Positions 40,837 to 54,186 of a stretch of 64,000 nt of DNA are shown here, in pieces; position 1 is the stretch's first letter; each line of letters starts with the position of its first letter. The notes under the pieces were generated by a model. It was given only the letters and a program-made list of their open reading frames with translations, searched no databases and was not told where the DNA came from. The translations under genes and the position numbers were made by a program. The stretch is from Glandiceps talaboti (Eukaryota; Hemichordata; Enteropneusta; Spengelidae): NCBI RefSeq assembly GCF_964340395.1, contig NC_135566.1:22137135-22201134 (forward strand). Reading direction: 5' to 3'.

Positions 40837-41256
40837 TCACATCAACTTGTTTGATGGTGTTGAAAAGTAGTTAAGTGATTACAATCTGATAATGGCAAAC
40901 ATATGACATACCATTTTTAATCTAATATCAATTTACACTTTAAACAATCTGTGAATAAACCTTGTCAACTCCATCTGTGCATTCTAGTCAGGTCAATGAC
41001 TTCAACTGAAAATATTATGTGCAGAAAACTATTTGACTGTTGTAACACATGGACTTTCATTGTTTTGTGAGGTAATCTAATGCGACATTTATTTTTATGT
41101 ACATTTTTCTTTTTATGTATTAACTGACTAGTAAGTACCCTCATTTATAATAATAACGATGAACTAAAGGTAGGAAATAACATTGATGACAAATTTATTT
41201 CAATCTAGAAAACACATACAAAGCAGGTCATCTCATTAATTCCAGGTTTATTACAT
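40837..41256. other. Spacer, no gene seen
   Basis: AT-rich DNA leading into the 50-bp array. No feature recognised. Confidence 0.5.
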
Positions 41257-43220
41257 ACAGTTAAAACGATGTAGGCTTGGTGTTTCACTCATGTAACATA
41301 ACATTTACAGCTAAAATGATGTAGGCTTGGTGTTTCACTCATGTAACATGACATTTACAGTTAAAACGATGTAGGCTTGGTGTTTCACTCATGTAACATA
41401 ACATTTACAGTTAAAACGATGTAGGCTTGGTGTTTCACTCATGTAACATGACATGTACAGTTAAAACGATGTAGGCTTGGTGTTTCACTCATATAACATG
41501 ACATTTACAGTTAAAACGATGTAGGCTTGGTGTTTCACTCATGTAACATGACATTTACAGTTAAAGTGATATAAGCTTGGTGTTTCACTCATGTAACATG
41601 ACATTTACAGTTAAAACGATGTAGGCTTGGTGTTTCACTCATATAACATGACATTTACAGTTAAAACGATGTAGGCTTGGTGTTTCACTCATGTAACAAC
41701 ATTTACAGCTAAAATGATGTAGGCTTGGTGTTTCACTCATGTAACATGACATTTACAGTTAAAATGATGTAGGCTTGGTGTTTCACTCATATAGTACGTA
41801 ACATGACATTTACAGCTAAAATGATGTAGGCTTGGTGTTTCACTCATGTAACAACATTTACAGTTAAAACGATGTAGGCTTGGTGTTTCACTCATATAAC
41901 ATGACATTTACAGTTAAAATGATGTAGGCTTGGTGTTTCACTCATGTAACAACATTTACAGCTAAAATGATGTAGGCTTGGTGTTTCACTCATGTAACAT
42001 GACATTTACAGTTAAAACGATGTAGGCTTGGTGTTTCACTCATGTAACATGACATGTACAGTTAAAACGATGTAGGCTTGGTGTTTCACTCATATAACAT
42101 GACATTTACAGTTAAAACGATGTAGGCTTGGTGTTTCACTCATGTAACATGACATTCACAGCTAAGTGATGTAGGCTTGGTGTTTCACTCATGTAACAAC
42201 ATTTACAGTTAAAATGATGTAAGCTTGGTGTTTCACTCATGTAACATGACATTCACAGTTAAAATGATGTAAGCTTGGTGTTTCACTCATGTAACATGAC
42301 ATTTACAGCTAAAATGATGTAAGCTTGGTGTTTCACTCATGTAACATGACATTTACAGTTAAAATGATGTAGGCTTGGTGTTTCACTCATGTAACATGAC
42401 ATTTACAGCTAAAATGATGTAGGCTTGGTGTTTCACTCATGTAACATGACATTTACAGTTAAAATGATGTAGGCTTGGTGTTTCACTCATGTAACATGAC
42501 ATTTACAGCTAAAGTGATGTAGGCTTGGTGTTTCACTCATGTAACATGACATTTACAGCTAAAGTGATGTAGGCTTGGTGTTTCACTCATGTAACAACAT
42601 TTACAGCTAAAGTGACGTAGGCTTGGTGTTTCACTCATGTACGTAACATGACATTTACAGCTAAAATGATGTAGGCTTGGTGTTTCACTCATGTAACATA
42701 ACATTTACAGTTAAAATGATGTAGGCTTGGTGTTTCACTCATGTAACATAACATTTACAGCTAAAATGATGTAGGCTTGGTGTTTTCACTCATATAACAT
42801 GACATTTACAGCTAAAATGATGTAGGTTTGGTGTTTCACTCATATAGTACGTAACATGACATTTACAGTTAAAATGATGTAGGCTTGGTGTTTCACTCAT
42901 GTAACATGACATTTACAGCTAAAATGATGTAGGCTTGGTGTTTCACTCATGTAACATGACATTTACAGTTAAAATGATGTAGGCTTGGTGTTTCACTCAT
43001 GTAACATGACATTTACAGTTAAAATGATGTAGGCTTGGTGTTTCACTCATGTAACATGACATTTACAACTAAAATGATGTTGACTTGGTGTTCACTCAAA
43101 GACATGTAACATGACATTTACAGCTAAAATGATGTAGGCTTGGTGTTTCACTCATGTAACATGACATTTACAGCTAAAGTGATGTAGGCTTGGTGTTTCA
43201 CTCATGTAACATGACATTTA
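41257..43220. repeat. 50-bp minisatellite, about 39 copies
   Basis: The unit core is gatgtaggcttggtgtttca. Length variants are gtaacaacattt (4-bp deletion) and catatagtacgtaacatg (insertion), and both recur, indicating block duplication. Substitutions alternate gttaaaacg, gctaaaatg and gctaaagtg. The last units are degenerate. An inverted single unit lies 280 bp beyond (43499-43540). Confidence 0.96.
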
Positions 43221-43498
43221 ATACACACCCTCAGGCAGCTTCTCAGTGTTGATTGAAATGTTGATTATCAGTTAGAAAATAAAAAGTTATTATAATCATC
43301 AAGTTCATGTGTAAAGTTTTCATTGGAAGCCTGTTTTTACTGCATTGTGAAAGAATTAGCAAATGAATGCTTATCAATGTTCAATGTGATTAGGCAATAG
43401 ATCTTGCTGAGTTTGCATGTTGTCTAGCTGTTATTGTAAGTCAGCTCTGGAGTTGAACTATATTATATGTCTATCTTTGTGTTAAAAATGTGATGTCC
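43221..43498 (+). other. Segment homologous to 57950-58090
   Basis: The order ttgattatca-ttagaaa, catcaagt, ttactg...tgtgaaagaatagc, ttcaatgtgatta-gcaa is shared with the sequence just before the 58.1-kb array, with moderate divergence. It is probably an old interspersed repeat. No coding frame. Confidence 0.65.
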
Positions 43499-43540
43499 CA
43501 TGAGTGAAACACCAAGCCCACACCATTTTAGCTGTAACTG
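43499..43540 (-). repeat. Isolated inverted unit of the 50-bp minisatellite
   Basis: Read on the minus strand, this matches the 50-bp unit (gggcttggtgtttcactcat) with a few substitutions, in the opposite orientation to the 39-unit array upstream. Confidence 0.88.
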
Positions 43541-43550
43541 TGTTCCCTGC

Positions 43551-44387
43551 CTAGTTTAATGACTCTTGGATGCTACATAACTATATCCCTGGTACCTATA
43601 GTTTAATGACTCTTGGATGCTACATAACTATATCCCTGGTACCTATAGTTTAATGACTCTGGATGCTACATAACTATATCCCTGGTACCTATAGTTTAAT
43701 GACTCTTGGATGCTACATAACTATATCCCTGGTACCTATAGTTTAATGACTCTTGGATGCTACATAACTATATCCCTGGTACCTATAGTTTAATGACTCT
43801 GGATGCTACATAACTATATCCCTGGTACCTATAGTTTAATGACTCTTGGATGCTACATAACTATATCCCTGGTACCTAGTTTAATGACTCTTGGATGCTA
43901 CATAACTATATCCCTGGTACCTATAGTTTAATGACTCTTGGATGCTACATAACTATATCCCTGGTACCTATAGTTTAATGACTCTTGGATGCTACATAAC
44001 TATATCCCTGGTACCTATAGTTTAATGACTCTTGGATGCTACATAACTATATCCCTGGTACCTATAGTTTAATGACTCTTGGATGCTACATAACTATATC
44101 CCTGGTACCTAGTTTAATGACTCTTGGATGCTACATAACTATATCCCTGGTACATAGTTTAATGACTCTTGGATGCTACATAACTATATCCCTGGTACCT
44201 AGTTTAATGACTCTTGAATGCTACATAACTATATCCCTGGTACCTAGTTTAATGACTCTTGAATGCTACATAACTATATCCCTGGTACCTAGTTTAATGA
44301 CTCTTGAATGCTACATAACTATATCCCTGGTACCTAGTTTAATGACTCTTGGATGCTACATAACTATATCCCTGGTACCTAGTTTAA
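43551..44387. repeat. 47-bp minisatellite, about 18 copies
   Basis: The unit core is tttaatgactcttggatgct. Length classes are 47 bp, 45 bp (loss of tt in ctctgg) and 43 bp (loss of tata). The 43-bp class dominates the right half. Three plus frames are open across the right part, producing a false 121-residue frame. Confidence 0.95.
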
Positions 44388-44569
44388 CAACCAAACATTA
44401 AAGTAAGCAAATCCTCTGAAGTCATATTACTGGACTTTTACAAGCAATTGTGTATCGTTAATATATATATGACGATGAATATCAACTCCTAAACTGTATG
44501 CTTAGTGTTACAGTGTTACAAGAGACAGTGAACAGTCTAATAATATCATAGAGCAAGTCTATCCATACC

Positions 44570-44976
44570 CATGCACACAAAGGTAAACACACATACACAC
44601 AAAGGTAAACATCCATGCACACAAAGGTAAACATCCATGCACACAAAGGTAAACATCCATGCACACAAAGGTAAACATCCATGCACACAAAGGTAAACAT
44701 CCATACACACTAAGGTAAACATCCATGCACACAAAGGTAAACATCCATGCACACTAAGGTAAACACCCATGCACACTAAGGTAAACACCCATGCACACTA
44801 AGGTAAACACACATACACACAAAGGTAAACATCCATGCACACAAAGGTAAACATCCATGCACACAAAGGTAAACATCCATGCACACAAAGGTAAACATCC
44901 ATGCACACAAAGGTAAACATCCATGCACACTAAGGTAAACACCCATGCACACTAAGGTAAACATCCATGCACACAA
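44570..44976. repeat. 22-bp minisatellite, about 18-19 copies
   Basis: The unit core is acacaaaggtaaacatccat. Variants (actaagg; acccatgc; acacatac) recur in the same order in two halves (about 44584-44800 and 44806-44970), suggesting duplication of a roughly ten-unit block. Minus-strand frames are all open and spurious. Confidence 0.94.
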
Positions 44977-46014
44977 AACAATATCTATAGTGGCCTGGTG
45001 ATATATCTAGGCTATATGCTACAATAATCTTACTTTCCTACACTTGAATACAACTCTGATGAGCCATGGAAACCAAACCATCCTCTAGGACAAATAAACC
45101 AATCTTTGAAAGAGCCAGTCACGTACTAAAACCTTCATAATGAATACAAATCTCATCACTCCATATGTTCTAGATAAAGTATTGAATTTCATACAATAGT
45201 GAGTACATCATCGTCAACTTATCTATAATACCACTACAAATTACACAAAGACAGCCAGTGAGTAAACACACAAAAAAATCATAGATTGAAGGGAAGTTTT
45301 CATTTGGCCATCTCTAGATACTTCCTCAATGGCTGCTGGCTGTCTTTGGAGTGAAACCTGATACTGCTGTGCAATTTACAGAGTACCTTGACAATCTATA
45401 CCCTATTCATCTCTGTCAGACAGACACTGATTACAAAACCAAGCTATCTTTGTGTCTCCATTTTTCTGAAAGGCTAGGAGATTCCTCTCATTAAGACAAC
45501 ATGGCAAAAAGTTCAATGTTAGCATTTATGATGGATGACAAGGCAGCAAATTGAGTTAATATCAAAGCATACCGTAATAGTCATAAAAACCAGTTTGTGG
45601 CATGCCTCATGTATAAAGCAAAGTAGTCTATATTTAAAGAGAACATAAATCATCTCAGAGGAAAATATTAACGATACTTCTCAATCCTTACAGCTTATAT
45701 CTAAACTACTACACCGTGGCAATTTACTTGGAAACTGACATTATCAGGAAAAAGAAACACATCCATATAACGATAAATCTAACTTTCTATTTTCATATTA
45801 TAGTATATTTCAAAATACAAAATGTACTGAACCTTTGGGGGGGGAGGTGATCACTCTTGTACCCATTTCAGCACCTTGTACAAATTTGATTAACCTAACA
45901 ATCTGTAATTCAACAAGGCTTCATTGAAGGCATAGCCCCTTAAATGTGACTGAATGGAGACATGATTTGAGGAAATTGGTGGCAACAAATATATACTACA
46001 AAGTGTCTGTCTGT
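44977..46014. other. Spacer, no gene seen
   Basis: Unrecognised DNA with an eight-base G run near 45838. No convincing exon found. Confidence 0.5.
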
Positions 46015-46260
46015 GATAATGAAGGGAATTGCTGAATTTCAGTACATGAACCTGAAGATCCAGGTCAAGGTCAAAGGTCAAAGTCTCAAAAGAAAGCTTC
46101 AATTTGGCAATATGGGGGTAGACACTTTAATGTAGTTTCCATGTATTAAATTAATTGGTAAATCAATGATTTAATTGGTAAATCATGATTGTTCACTACA
46201 AATATGGCTGCCATTGGGTCAAATGTAATATGAGCACCACAATTAATTCATTGTGCATGT
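46015..46260 (+). mobile_element. Family B element, copy B3
   Basis: Contains CAGGTCAAGGTCAAAGGTCA (46061-46080), which holds a perfect DR1 AGGTCAAAGGTCA at 46068-46080 plus another half-site upstream. It continues gtctcaaaagaaagctt, tatgggggtagacacttt, and tacaaatatggctgccat as in other copies. The tail is missing or diverged. Confidence 0.68.
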
Positions 46261-46760
46261 TTGTCTGGTTCTGTATTATCAATAAACATGATCTAAAAGA
46301 CAGTAGCCATGCATAATTGCTACAAAGTATCTGCAATATATCAGGGCTCGAAATATCTGGGTGCACCTTGCTACTATGCATGTTAATTTTGCCCAGTGCA
46401 GGTATAGCTTTCAAAACAAAGGTGAACGACGTGCATGTTGGATATCATGGAAAAATACATATAATATCTTCAGAATAACTGCAAATATCTCTAAATAAGT
46501 GCTTTAGATGAACGATAGTAATACAATGATTATATCAACATCTGTCGATCAGTCGGGTTGTCAGAAATGCGGAAGTATACAACACAGGCCTGGAAACCTT
46601 GTTACCCTCAAAACTTGAAATAATGTAAAATCCGAGACATTACATTGGTAATGTTTAGCTGGTACACTCGTATACATTACACATGGTAGAATTTCTACGA
46701 TGAGTACAGCTGTGTCAACAGTTGTGAACTTGCCATCAACATCGCGCAAGAAAGTGGTGT
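46261..46760. other. Spacer, no gene seen
   Basis: Unrecognised. A minus frame at 46561-46749 of 62 codons is not supported by any family. Confidence 0.45.

Positions 46761-46847
<87 letters not shown>
46761..46847. repeat. (GAT)n microsatellite
   Basis: Twenty-nine perfect trinucleotide units. Confidence 0.97.
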
Positions 46848-47029
46848 CGGTATATTAGTAATAGCTTAATTTTGATGGTCTATGAATAGAGTCTATGATT
46901 GAAGAAGTTGTTTAGTTATGTAGTATTAATATAGTGATCGTGTACTAGAAAAATGGGTAAAAATTATTGAGCAACAAAACTAAATGCTTGTGTATAGCTC
47001 CTTTCTTCAGTATTATTGTAAACATGATT

Positions 47030-47375
47030 TAAAAGAAATTGGCAATATGTAAATACTACAATGTCTCTGTGATAGGCCATGAAGGTCAAAGTCAAAGGTC
47101 AAGGTCTCCAAAAATAGCTAATATGATAATATGGATGTAGACATTTGAATGTAGTCTCTCAGTACTACAGTTTTGAATTATGCAGTAAATAATGATTTTT
47201 AACTACAAATATGGCTGTAATTTGGTAAAATTTGCACATATCAAAAAATAAATTGACGTGCATATGTCCCACATATGTCATCTTTATGTCAGGTTTGAGT
47301 GAAATTGGATATTGCATGTCTGAGAAATGATATATTGCAGACAGTTGAACTGATGGACAAACAGCACCACTAATT
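47030..47375 (+). mobile_element. Family B element, copy B4
   Basis: Contains aaggtcaaagtcaaaggtca (an array of AGGTCA-like half-sites at about 47082-47101), gacatttgaatgtagtctc, tacaaatatggctgtaattt, tgacgtgcatatgtcccac, gttt-agtgaaattgg...tgcatgtctgag and a degenerate gacagttgaactgatggaca tail. Same module order as B2. Confidence 0.7.
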
Positions 47376-47439
47376 ATAATGAATTTGAAATGTGCATTCT
47401 TAACAAAACACATATATATCCTATATAGCCTGTTATTAG

Positions 47440-47757
47440 TGTTAGCATAATTTTAAGTTTTAATGATTAATTTGCATAATTAATGATTTTGGTAATTTGG
47501 CTGTATCTTAAGAACTCAAGCTTCAAATTTCATATAGTTTGGTATATATATCAACCATAATAATGCATACCTGTCCAATGAAGTTTGTTTCTATAACTTT
47601 AACTTTTTATGAGTAATTTGATTCATTAAGGATTTTCTCATCAGTAATTATCTTACAAATGTACTCTTCAAATTACATATAATGTGGCACATACATTAAC
47701 CATAACAAAGCACACTTATCCAATAAGCCTGTTGGCTACACTATGTATCATTTGTAT
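47440..47757 (+). repeat. Two diverged copies of an approximately 150-bp unit
   Basis: Segments at about 47460-47605 and 47610-47757 share gattttggtaatt/gattttctcat..gtaatt, cttcaaattncatata, ggcacatacattaaccata/ggtatatatatcaaccata and tgtccaat/tatccaat. This looks like part of an older interspersed repeat lying against the 64-bp array. Confidence 0.6.
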
Positions 47758-50700
47758 GGTAGATAGGTTGTAGAATCATAGTTTGCAATGGTCTATATTC
47801 AGCCCTTCCATTATCTACACTGGTAGATAGGTAGTATAATTATAGTTTGCAATGGTCTATATTCAGCCCTTCCATTATCTACACTGGTAGATAGGTAGTA
47901 TAATTATAGTTTGCAATGGTCTATATTCAGCCCTTCCATTGTCTACACTGGTAGATAGGTAGTATAATTATAGTTTGCAATGGTCTATATTCAGCCCTTC
48001 CATTATCTACACTGGTAGATAGGTAGTATAATTATAGTTTGCAATGGTCTATATTCAGCCCTTCCATTGTCTACACTGGTAGATAGGTAGTATAATCATA
48101 GTTTGCAATGGTCTATATTCAGCCCTTCCATTATCTACATTGGTAGATAGGTAGTATAATTATAGTTTGCAATGGTCTATATTCAGCCCTTCCATTATCT
48201 ACACTGGTAGATAGGTAGTATAATTATAGTTTGCAATGGTCTATATTCAGCCCTTCCATTATCTACACTGGTAGATAGGTAGTATAATCATAGTTTGCAA
48301 TGGTCTATATTCAGCCCTTCCATTATCTACACTGGTAGATAGGTAGTATAATTATAGTTTGCAATGGTCTATATTCAGCCCTTCCATTATCTACACTGGT
48401 AGATAGGTAGTATAATTATAGTTTGCAATGGTCTATATTCAGCCCTTCCATTATCTACACTGGTAGATAGGTAGTATAATCATAGTTTGCAATGGTCTAT
48501 ATTCAGCCCTTCCATTATCTACACTGGTAGATAGGTAGTATAATTATAGTTTGCAATGGTCTATATTCAGCCCTTCCATTATCTACACTGGTAGATAGGT
48601 AGTATAATCATAGTTTGCAATGGTCTATATTCAGCCCTTCCATTATCTACACTGGTAGATAGGTAGTATAATCATAGTTTGCAATGGTCTATATTCAGTC
48701 CTTCCATTATCTACACTGGTAGATAGGTAGTATAATCATAGTTTGCAATGGTCTATATTCAGCCCTTCCATTATCTACACTGGTAGATAGGTAGTATAAT
48801 CATAGTTTGCAATTGTCTATATTCAGCCCTTCCATTATCTACACTGGTAGATAGGTAGTATAATCATAGTTTGCAATGGTCTATATTCAGCCCTTCCATT
48901 ATCTACACTGGTAGATAGGTAGTATAATCATAGTTTGCAATGGTCTATATTCAGCCCTTCCATTGTCTACACTGGTAGATAGGTAGTATAATCATAGTTT
49001 GCAATGGTCTATATTCAGCCCTTCCATTATCTACACTGGTAGATAGGTAGTATAATTATAGTTTGCAATGGTCTATATTCAGCCCTTCCATTATCTACAC
49101 TGGTAGATAGGTAGTATAATTATAGTTTGCAATGGTCTATATTCAGCCCTTCCATTATCTACACTGGTAGATAGGTAGTATAATTATAGTTTGCAATGGT
49201 CTATATTCAGCCCTTCCATTATCTACACTGGTAGATAGGTAGTATAATCATAGTTTGCAATGGTCTATATTCAGCCCTTCCATTATCTACACTGGTAGAT
49301 AGGTAGTATAATCATAGTTTGCAATGGTCTATATTCAGCCCTTCCATTATCTACACTGGTAGATAGGTAGTATAATCATAGTTTGCAATTGTCTATATTC
49401 AGCCCTTCCATTATCTACACTGGTAGATAGGTAGTATAATCATAGTTTGCAATGGTCTATATTCAGCCCTTCCATTATCTACACTGGTAGATAGGTAGTA
49501 TAATCATAGTTTGCAATGGTCTATATTCAGCCCTTCCATTGTCTACACTGGTAGATAGGTAGTATAATTATAGTTTGCAATGGTCTATATTCAGCCCTTC
49601 CATTATCTACACTGGTAGATAGGTAGTATAATCATAGTTTGCAATGGTCTATATTCAGCCCTTCCATTATCTACACTGGTAGATAGGTAGTATAATCATA
49701 GTTTGCAATGGTCTATATTCAGCCCTTCCATTGTCTACACTGGTAGATAGGTAGTATAATTATAGTTTGCAATGGTCTATATTCAGCCCTTCCATTATCT
49801 ACACTGGTAGATAGGTAGTATAATTATAGTTTGCAATGGTCTATATTCAGCCCTTCCATTATCTACACTGGTAGATAGGTAGTATAATTATAGTTTGCAA
49901 TGGTCTATATTCAGCCCTTCCATTATCTACACTGGTAGATAGGTAGTATAATTATAGTTTGCAATGGTCTATATTCAGCCCTTCCATTATCTACACTGGT
50001 AGATAGGTAGTATAATCATAGTTTGCAATGGTCTATATTCAGCCCTTCCATTATCTACACTGGTAGATAGGTAGTATAATCATAGTTTGCAATGGTCTAT
50101 ATTCAGCCCTTCCATTATCTACACTGGTAGATAGGTAGTATAATCATAGTTTGCAATGGTCTATATTCAGCCCTTCCATTATCTACACGGGTAGATAGGT
50201 AGTATAATTATAGTTTGCAATGGTCTATATTCAGCCCTTCCATTATCTACACTGGTAGATAGGTAGTATAATCATAGTTTGCAATGGTCTATATTCAGCC
50301 CTTCCATTATCTACACTGGTAGATAGGTAGTATAATCATAGTTTGCAATGGTCTATATTCAGCCCTTCCATTATCTACACTGGTAGATAGGTAGTATAAT
50401 CATAGTTTGCAATGGTCTATATTCAGCCCTTCCATTATCTACACGGGTAGATAGGTAGTATAATTATAGTTTGCAATGGTCTATATTCAGCCCTTCCATT
50501 ATCTACACTGGTAGATAGGTAGTATAATCATAGTTTGCAATGGTCTATATTCAGCCCTTCCATTATCTACACTGGTAGATAGGTAGTATAATTATAGTTT
50601 GCAATGGTCTATATTCAGCCCTTCCATTATCTACACTGGTAGATAGGTAGTATAATCATAGTTTGCAATGGTCTATATTCAGCCCTTCCATTATCTACAC

Positions 50701-53700
50701 TGGTAGATAGGTAGTATAATTATAGTTTGCAATGGTCTATATTCAGCCCTTCCATTGTCTACACTGGTAGATAGGTAGTATAATTATAGTTTGCAATGGT
50801 CTATATTCAGCCCTTCCATTATCTACACTGGTAGATAGGTAGTATAATTATAGTTTGCAATGGTCTATATTCAGCCCTTCCATTATCTACACTGGTAGAT
50901 AGGTAGTATAATCATAGTTTGCAATGGTCTATATTCAGCCCTTCCATTATCTACACTGGTAGATAGGTAGTATAATCATAGTTTGCAATGGTCTATATTC
51001 AGCCCTTCCATTATCTACACTGGTAGATAGGTAGTATAATCATAGTTTGCAATGGTCTATATTCAGCCCTTCCATTATCTACACTGGTAGATAGGTAGTA
51101 TAATTATAGTTTGCAATGGTCTATATTCAGCCCTTCCATTATCTACACTGGTAGATAGGTAGTATAATCATAGTTTGCAATGGTCTATATTCAGCCCTTC
51201 CATTATCTACACTGGTAGATAGGTAGTATAATCATAGTTTGCAATGGTCTATATTCAGCCCTTCCATTATCTACACTGGTAGATAGGTAGTATAATCATA
51301 GTTTGCAATGGTCTATTTTCAGCCCTTCCATTGTCTACACTGGTAGATAGGTAGTATAATCATAGTTTGCAATGGTCTATATTCAGCCCTTCCATTATCT
51401 ACATTGGTAGATAGGTAGTATAATCATAGTTTGCAATGGTCTATATTCAGCCCTTCCATTATCTACACTGGTAGATAGGTAGTATAATCATAGTTTGCAA
51501 TGGTCTATATTCAGCCCTTCCATTATCTACACTGGTAGATAGGTAGTATAATCATAGTTTGCAATGGTCTATATTCAGCCCTTCCATTGGCTACATTGGT
51601 AGATGGGTAGTATAATTATAGTTTGCAATGGTCTATATTCAGCCCTTCCATTATCTACACTGGTAGATAGGTAGTATAATTATAGTTTGCAATGGTCTAT
51701 ATTCAGCCCTTCCATTATCTACACTGGTAGATAGGTAGTATAATTATAGTTTGCAATGGTCTATATTCAGCCCTTCCATTATCTACACTGGTAGATAGGT
51801 AGTATAATCATAGTTTGCAATGGTCTATATTCAGCCCTTCCATTATCTACACTGGTAGATAGGTAGTATAATTATAGTTTGCAATGGTCTATATTCAGCC
51901 CTTCCATTATCTACACTGGTAGATAGGTAGTATAATCATAGTTTGCAATGGTCTATATTCAGCCCTTCCATTGTCTACACTGGTAGATAGGTAGTATAAT
52001 TATAGTTTGCAATGGTCTATATTCAGCCCTTCCATTATCTACACTGGTAGATAGGTAGTATAATCATAGTTTGCAATGGTCTATATTCAGCCCTTCCATT
52101 ATCTACACTGGTAGATAGGTAGTATAATTATAGTTTGCAATGGTCTATATTCAGCCCTTCCATTATCTACACTGGTAGATAGGTAGTATAATCATAGTTT
52201 GCAATGGTCTATATTCAGTCCTTCCATTGTGTACACTGGTAGATAGGTAGTATAATCATAGTTTGCAATGGTCTATATTCAGCCCTTCCATTGTCTACAC
52301 TGGTAGATAGGTAGTATAATTATAGTTTGCAATGGTCTATATTCAGCCCTTCCATTGTCTACACTGGTAGATAGGTAGTATAATTATAGTTTGCAATGGT
52401 CTATATTCAGCCCTTCCATTATCTACACTGGTAGATAGGTAGTATAATTATAGTTTGCAATGGTCTATATTCAGCCCTTCCATTATCTACACTGGTAGAT
52501 AGGTAGTATAATTATAGTTTGCAATGGTCTATATTCAGCCCTTCCATTATCTACACTGGTAGATAGGTAGTATAATCATAGTTTGCAATGGTCTATATTC
52601 AGCCCTTCCATTATCTACACTGGTAGATAGGTAGTATAATCATAGTTTGCAATGGTCTATATTCAGCCCTTCCATTATCTACACTGGTAGATAGGTAGTA
52701 TAATCATAGTTTGCAATGGTCTATATTCAGCCCTTCCATTATCTACACTGGTAGATAGGTAGTATAATCATAGTTTGCAATGGTCTATATTCAGCCCTTC
52801 CATTATCTACACTGGTAGATAGGTAGTATAATTATAGTTTGCAATGGTCTATATTCAGCCCTTCCATTATCTACACTGGTAGATAGGTAGTATAATCATA
52901 GTTTGCAATGGTCTATATTCAGCCCTTCCATTGTGTACACTGGTAGATAGGTAGTATAATCATAGTTTGCAATGGTCTATATTCAGCCCTTCCATTATCT
53001 ACATTGGTAGATAGGTAGTATAATTATAGTTTGCAATGGTCTATATTCAGTCCTTCCATTATCTACACTGGTAGATAGGTAGTATAATCATAGTTTGCAA
53101 TGGTCTATATTCAGTCCTTCCATTATCTACACTGGTAGATAGGTAGTATAATCATAGTTTGCAATGGTCTATATTCAGCCCTTCCATTATCTACACTGGT
53201 AGATAGGTAGTATAATCATAGTTTGCAATGGTCTATATTCAGCCCTTCCATTGTCTACACTGGTAGATAGGTAGTATAATTATAGTTTGCAATGGTCTAT
53301 ATTCAGCCCTTCCATTATCTACACTGGTAGATAGGTAGTATAATTATAGTTTGCAATGGTCTATATTCAGCCCTTCCATTATCTACACTGGTAGATAGGT
53401 AGTATAATCATAGTTTGCAATGGTCTATATTCAGCCCTTCCATTATCTACACTGGTAGATAGGTAGTATAATCATAGTTTGCAATGGTCTATATTCAGCC
53501 CTTCCATTATCTACACTGGTAGATAGGTAGTATAATTATAGTTTGCAATGGTCTATATTCAGCCCTTCCATTATCTACACGGGTAGATAGGTAGTAAGTA
53601 TAATTATAGTTTGCAATGGTCTATATTCAGCCCTTCCATTATCTACACTGGTAGATAGGTAGTATAATCATAGTTTGCAATGGTCTATATTCAGCCCTTC

Positions 53701-54186
53701 CATTGTCTACACTGGTAGATAGGTAGTATAATCATAGTTTGCAATGGTCTATATTCAGCCCTTCCATTATCTACACTGGTAGATAGGTAGTATAATCATA
53801 GTTTGCAATGGTCTATATTCAGCCCTTCCATTATCTACACTGGTAGATAGGTAGTATAATCATAGTTTGCAATGGTCTATATTCAGCCCTTCCATTATCT
53901 ACACTGGTAGATAGGTAGTATAATCATAGTTTGCAATGGTCTATATTCAGCCCTTCCATTATCTACACTGGTAGATAGGTAGTATAATTATAGTTTGCAA
54001 TGGTCTATATTCAGCCCTTCCATTATCTACACTGGTAGATAGGTAGTATAATCATAGTTTGCAATGGTCTATATTCAGTCCTTCCATTATCTACACTGGT
54101 AGATAGGTAGTATAATCATAGTTTGCAATTGTCTATATTCAGCCCTTCCATTATCTACACTGGTAGATAGGTAGTATAATCATAGT
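47758..54186. repeat. 64-bp satellite array, about 100 copies
   Basis: The unit core is gtttgcaatggtctatattc. Every standard unit contains the perfect hairpin TATCTACactgGTAGATA (7-bp arms, 4-nt loop). Copies differ mostly at one C/T site (aattatag or aatcatag) and at attatctac/attgtctac. The rarer cacgggtag variant at about 50187 and 50443 is 256 bp apart within matching four-unit patterns, a small higher-order repeat. The first unit is degenerate; the array stops abruptly at a family B copy. Confidence 0.98.
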
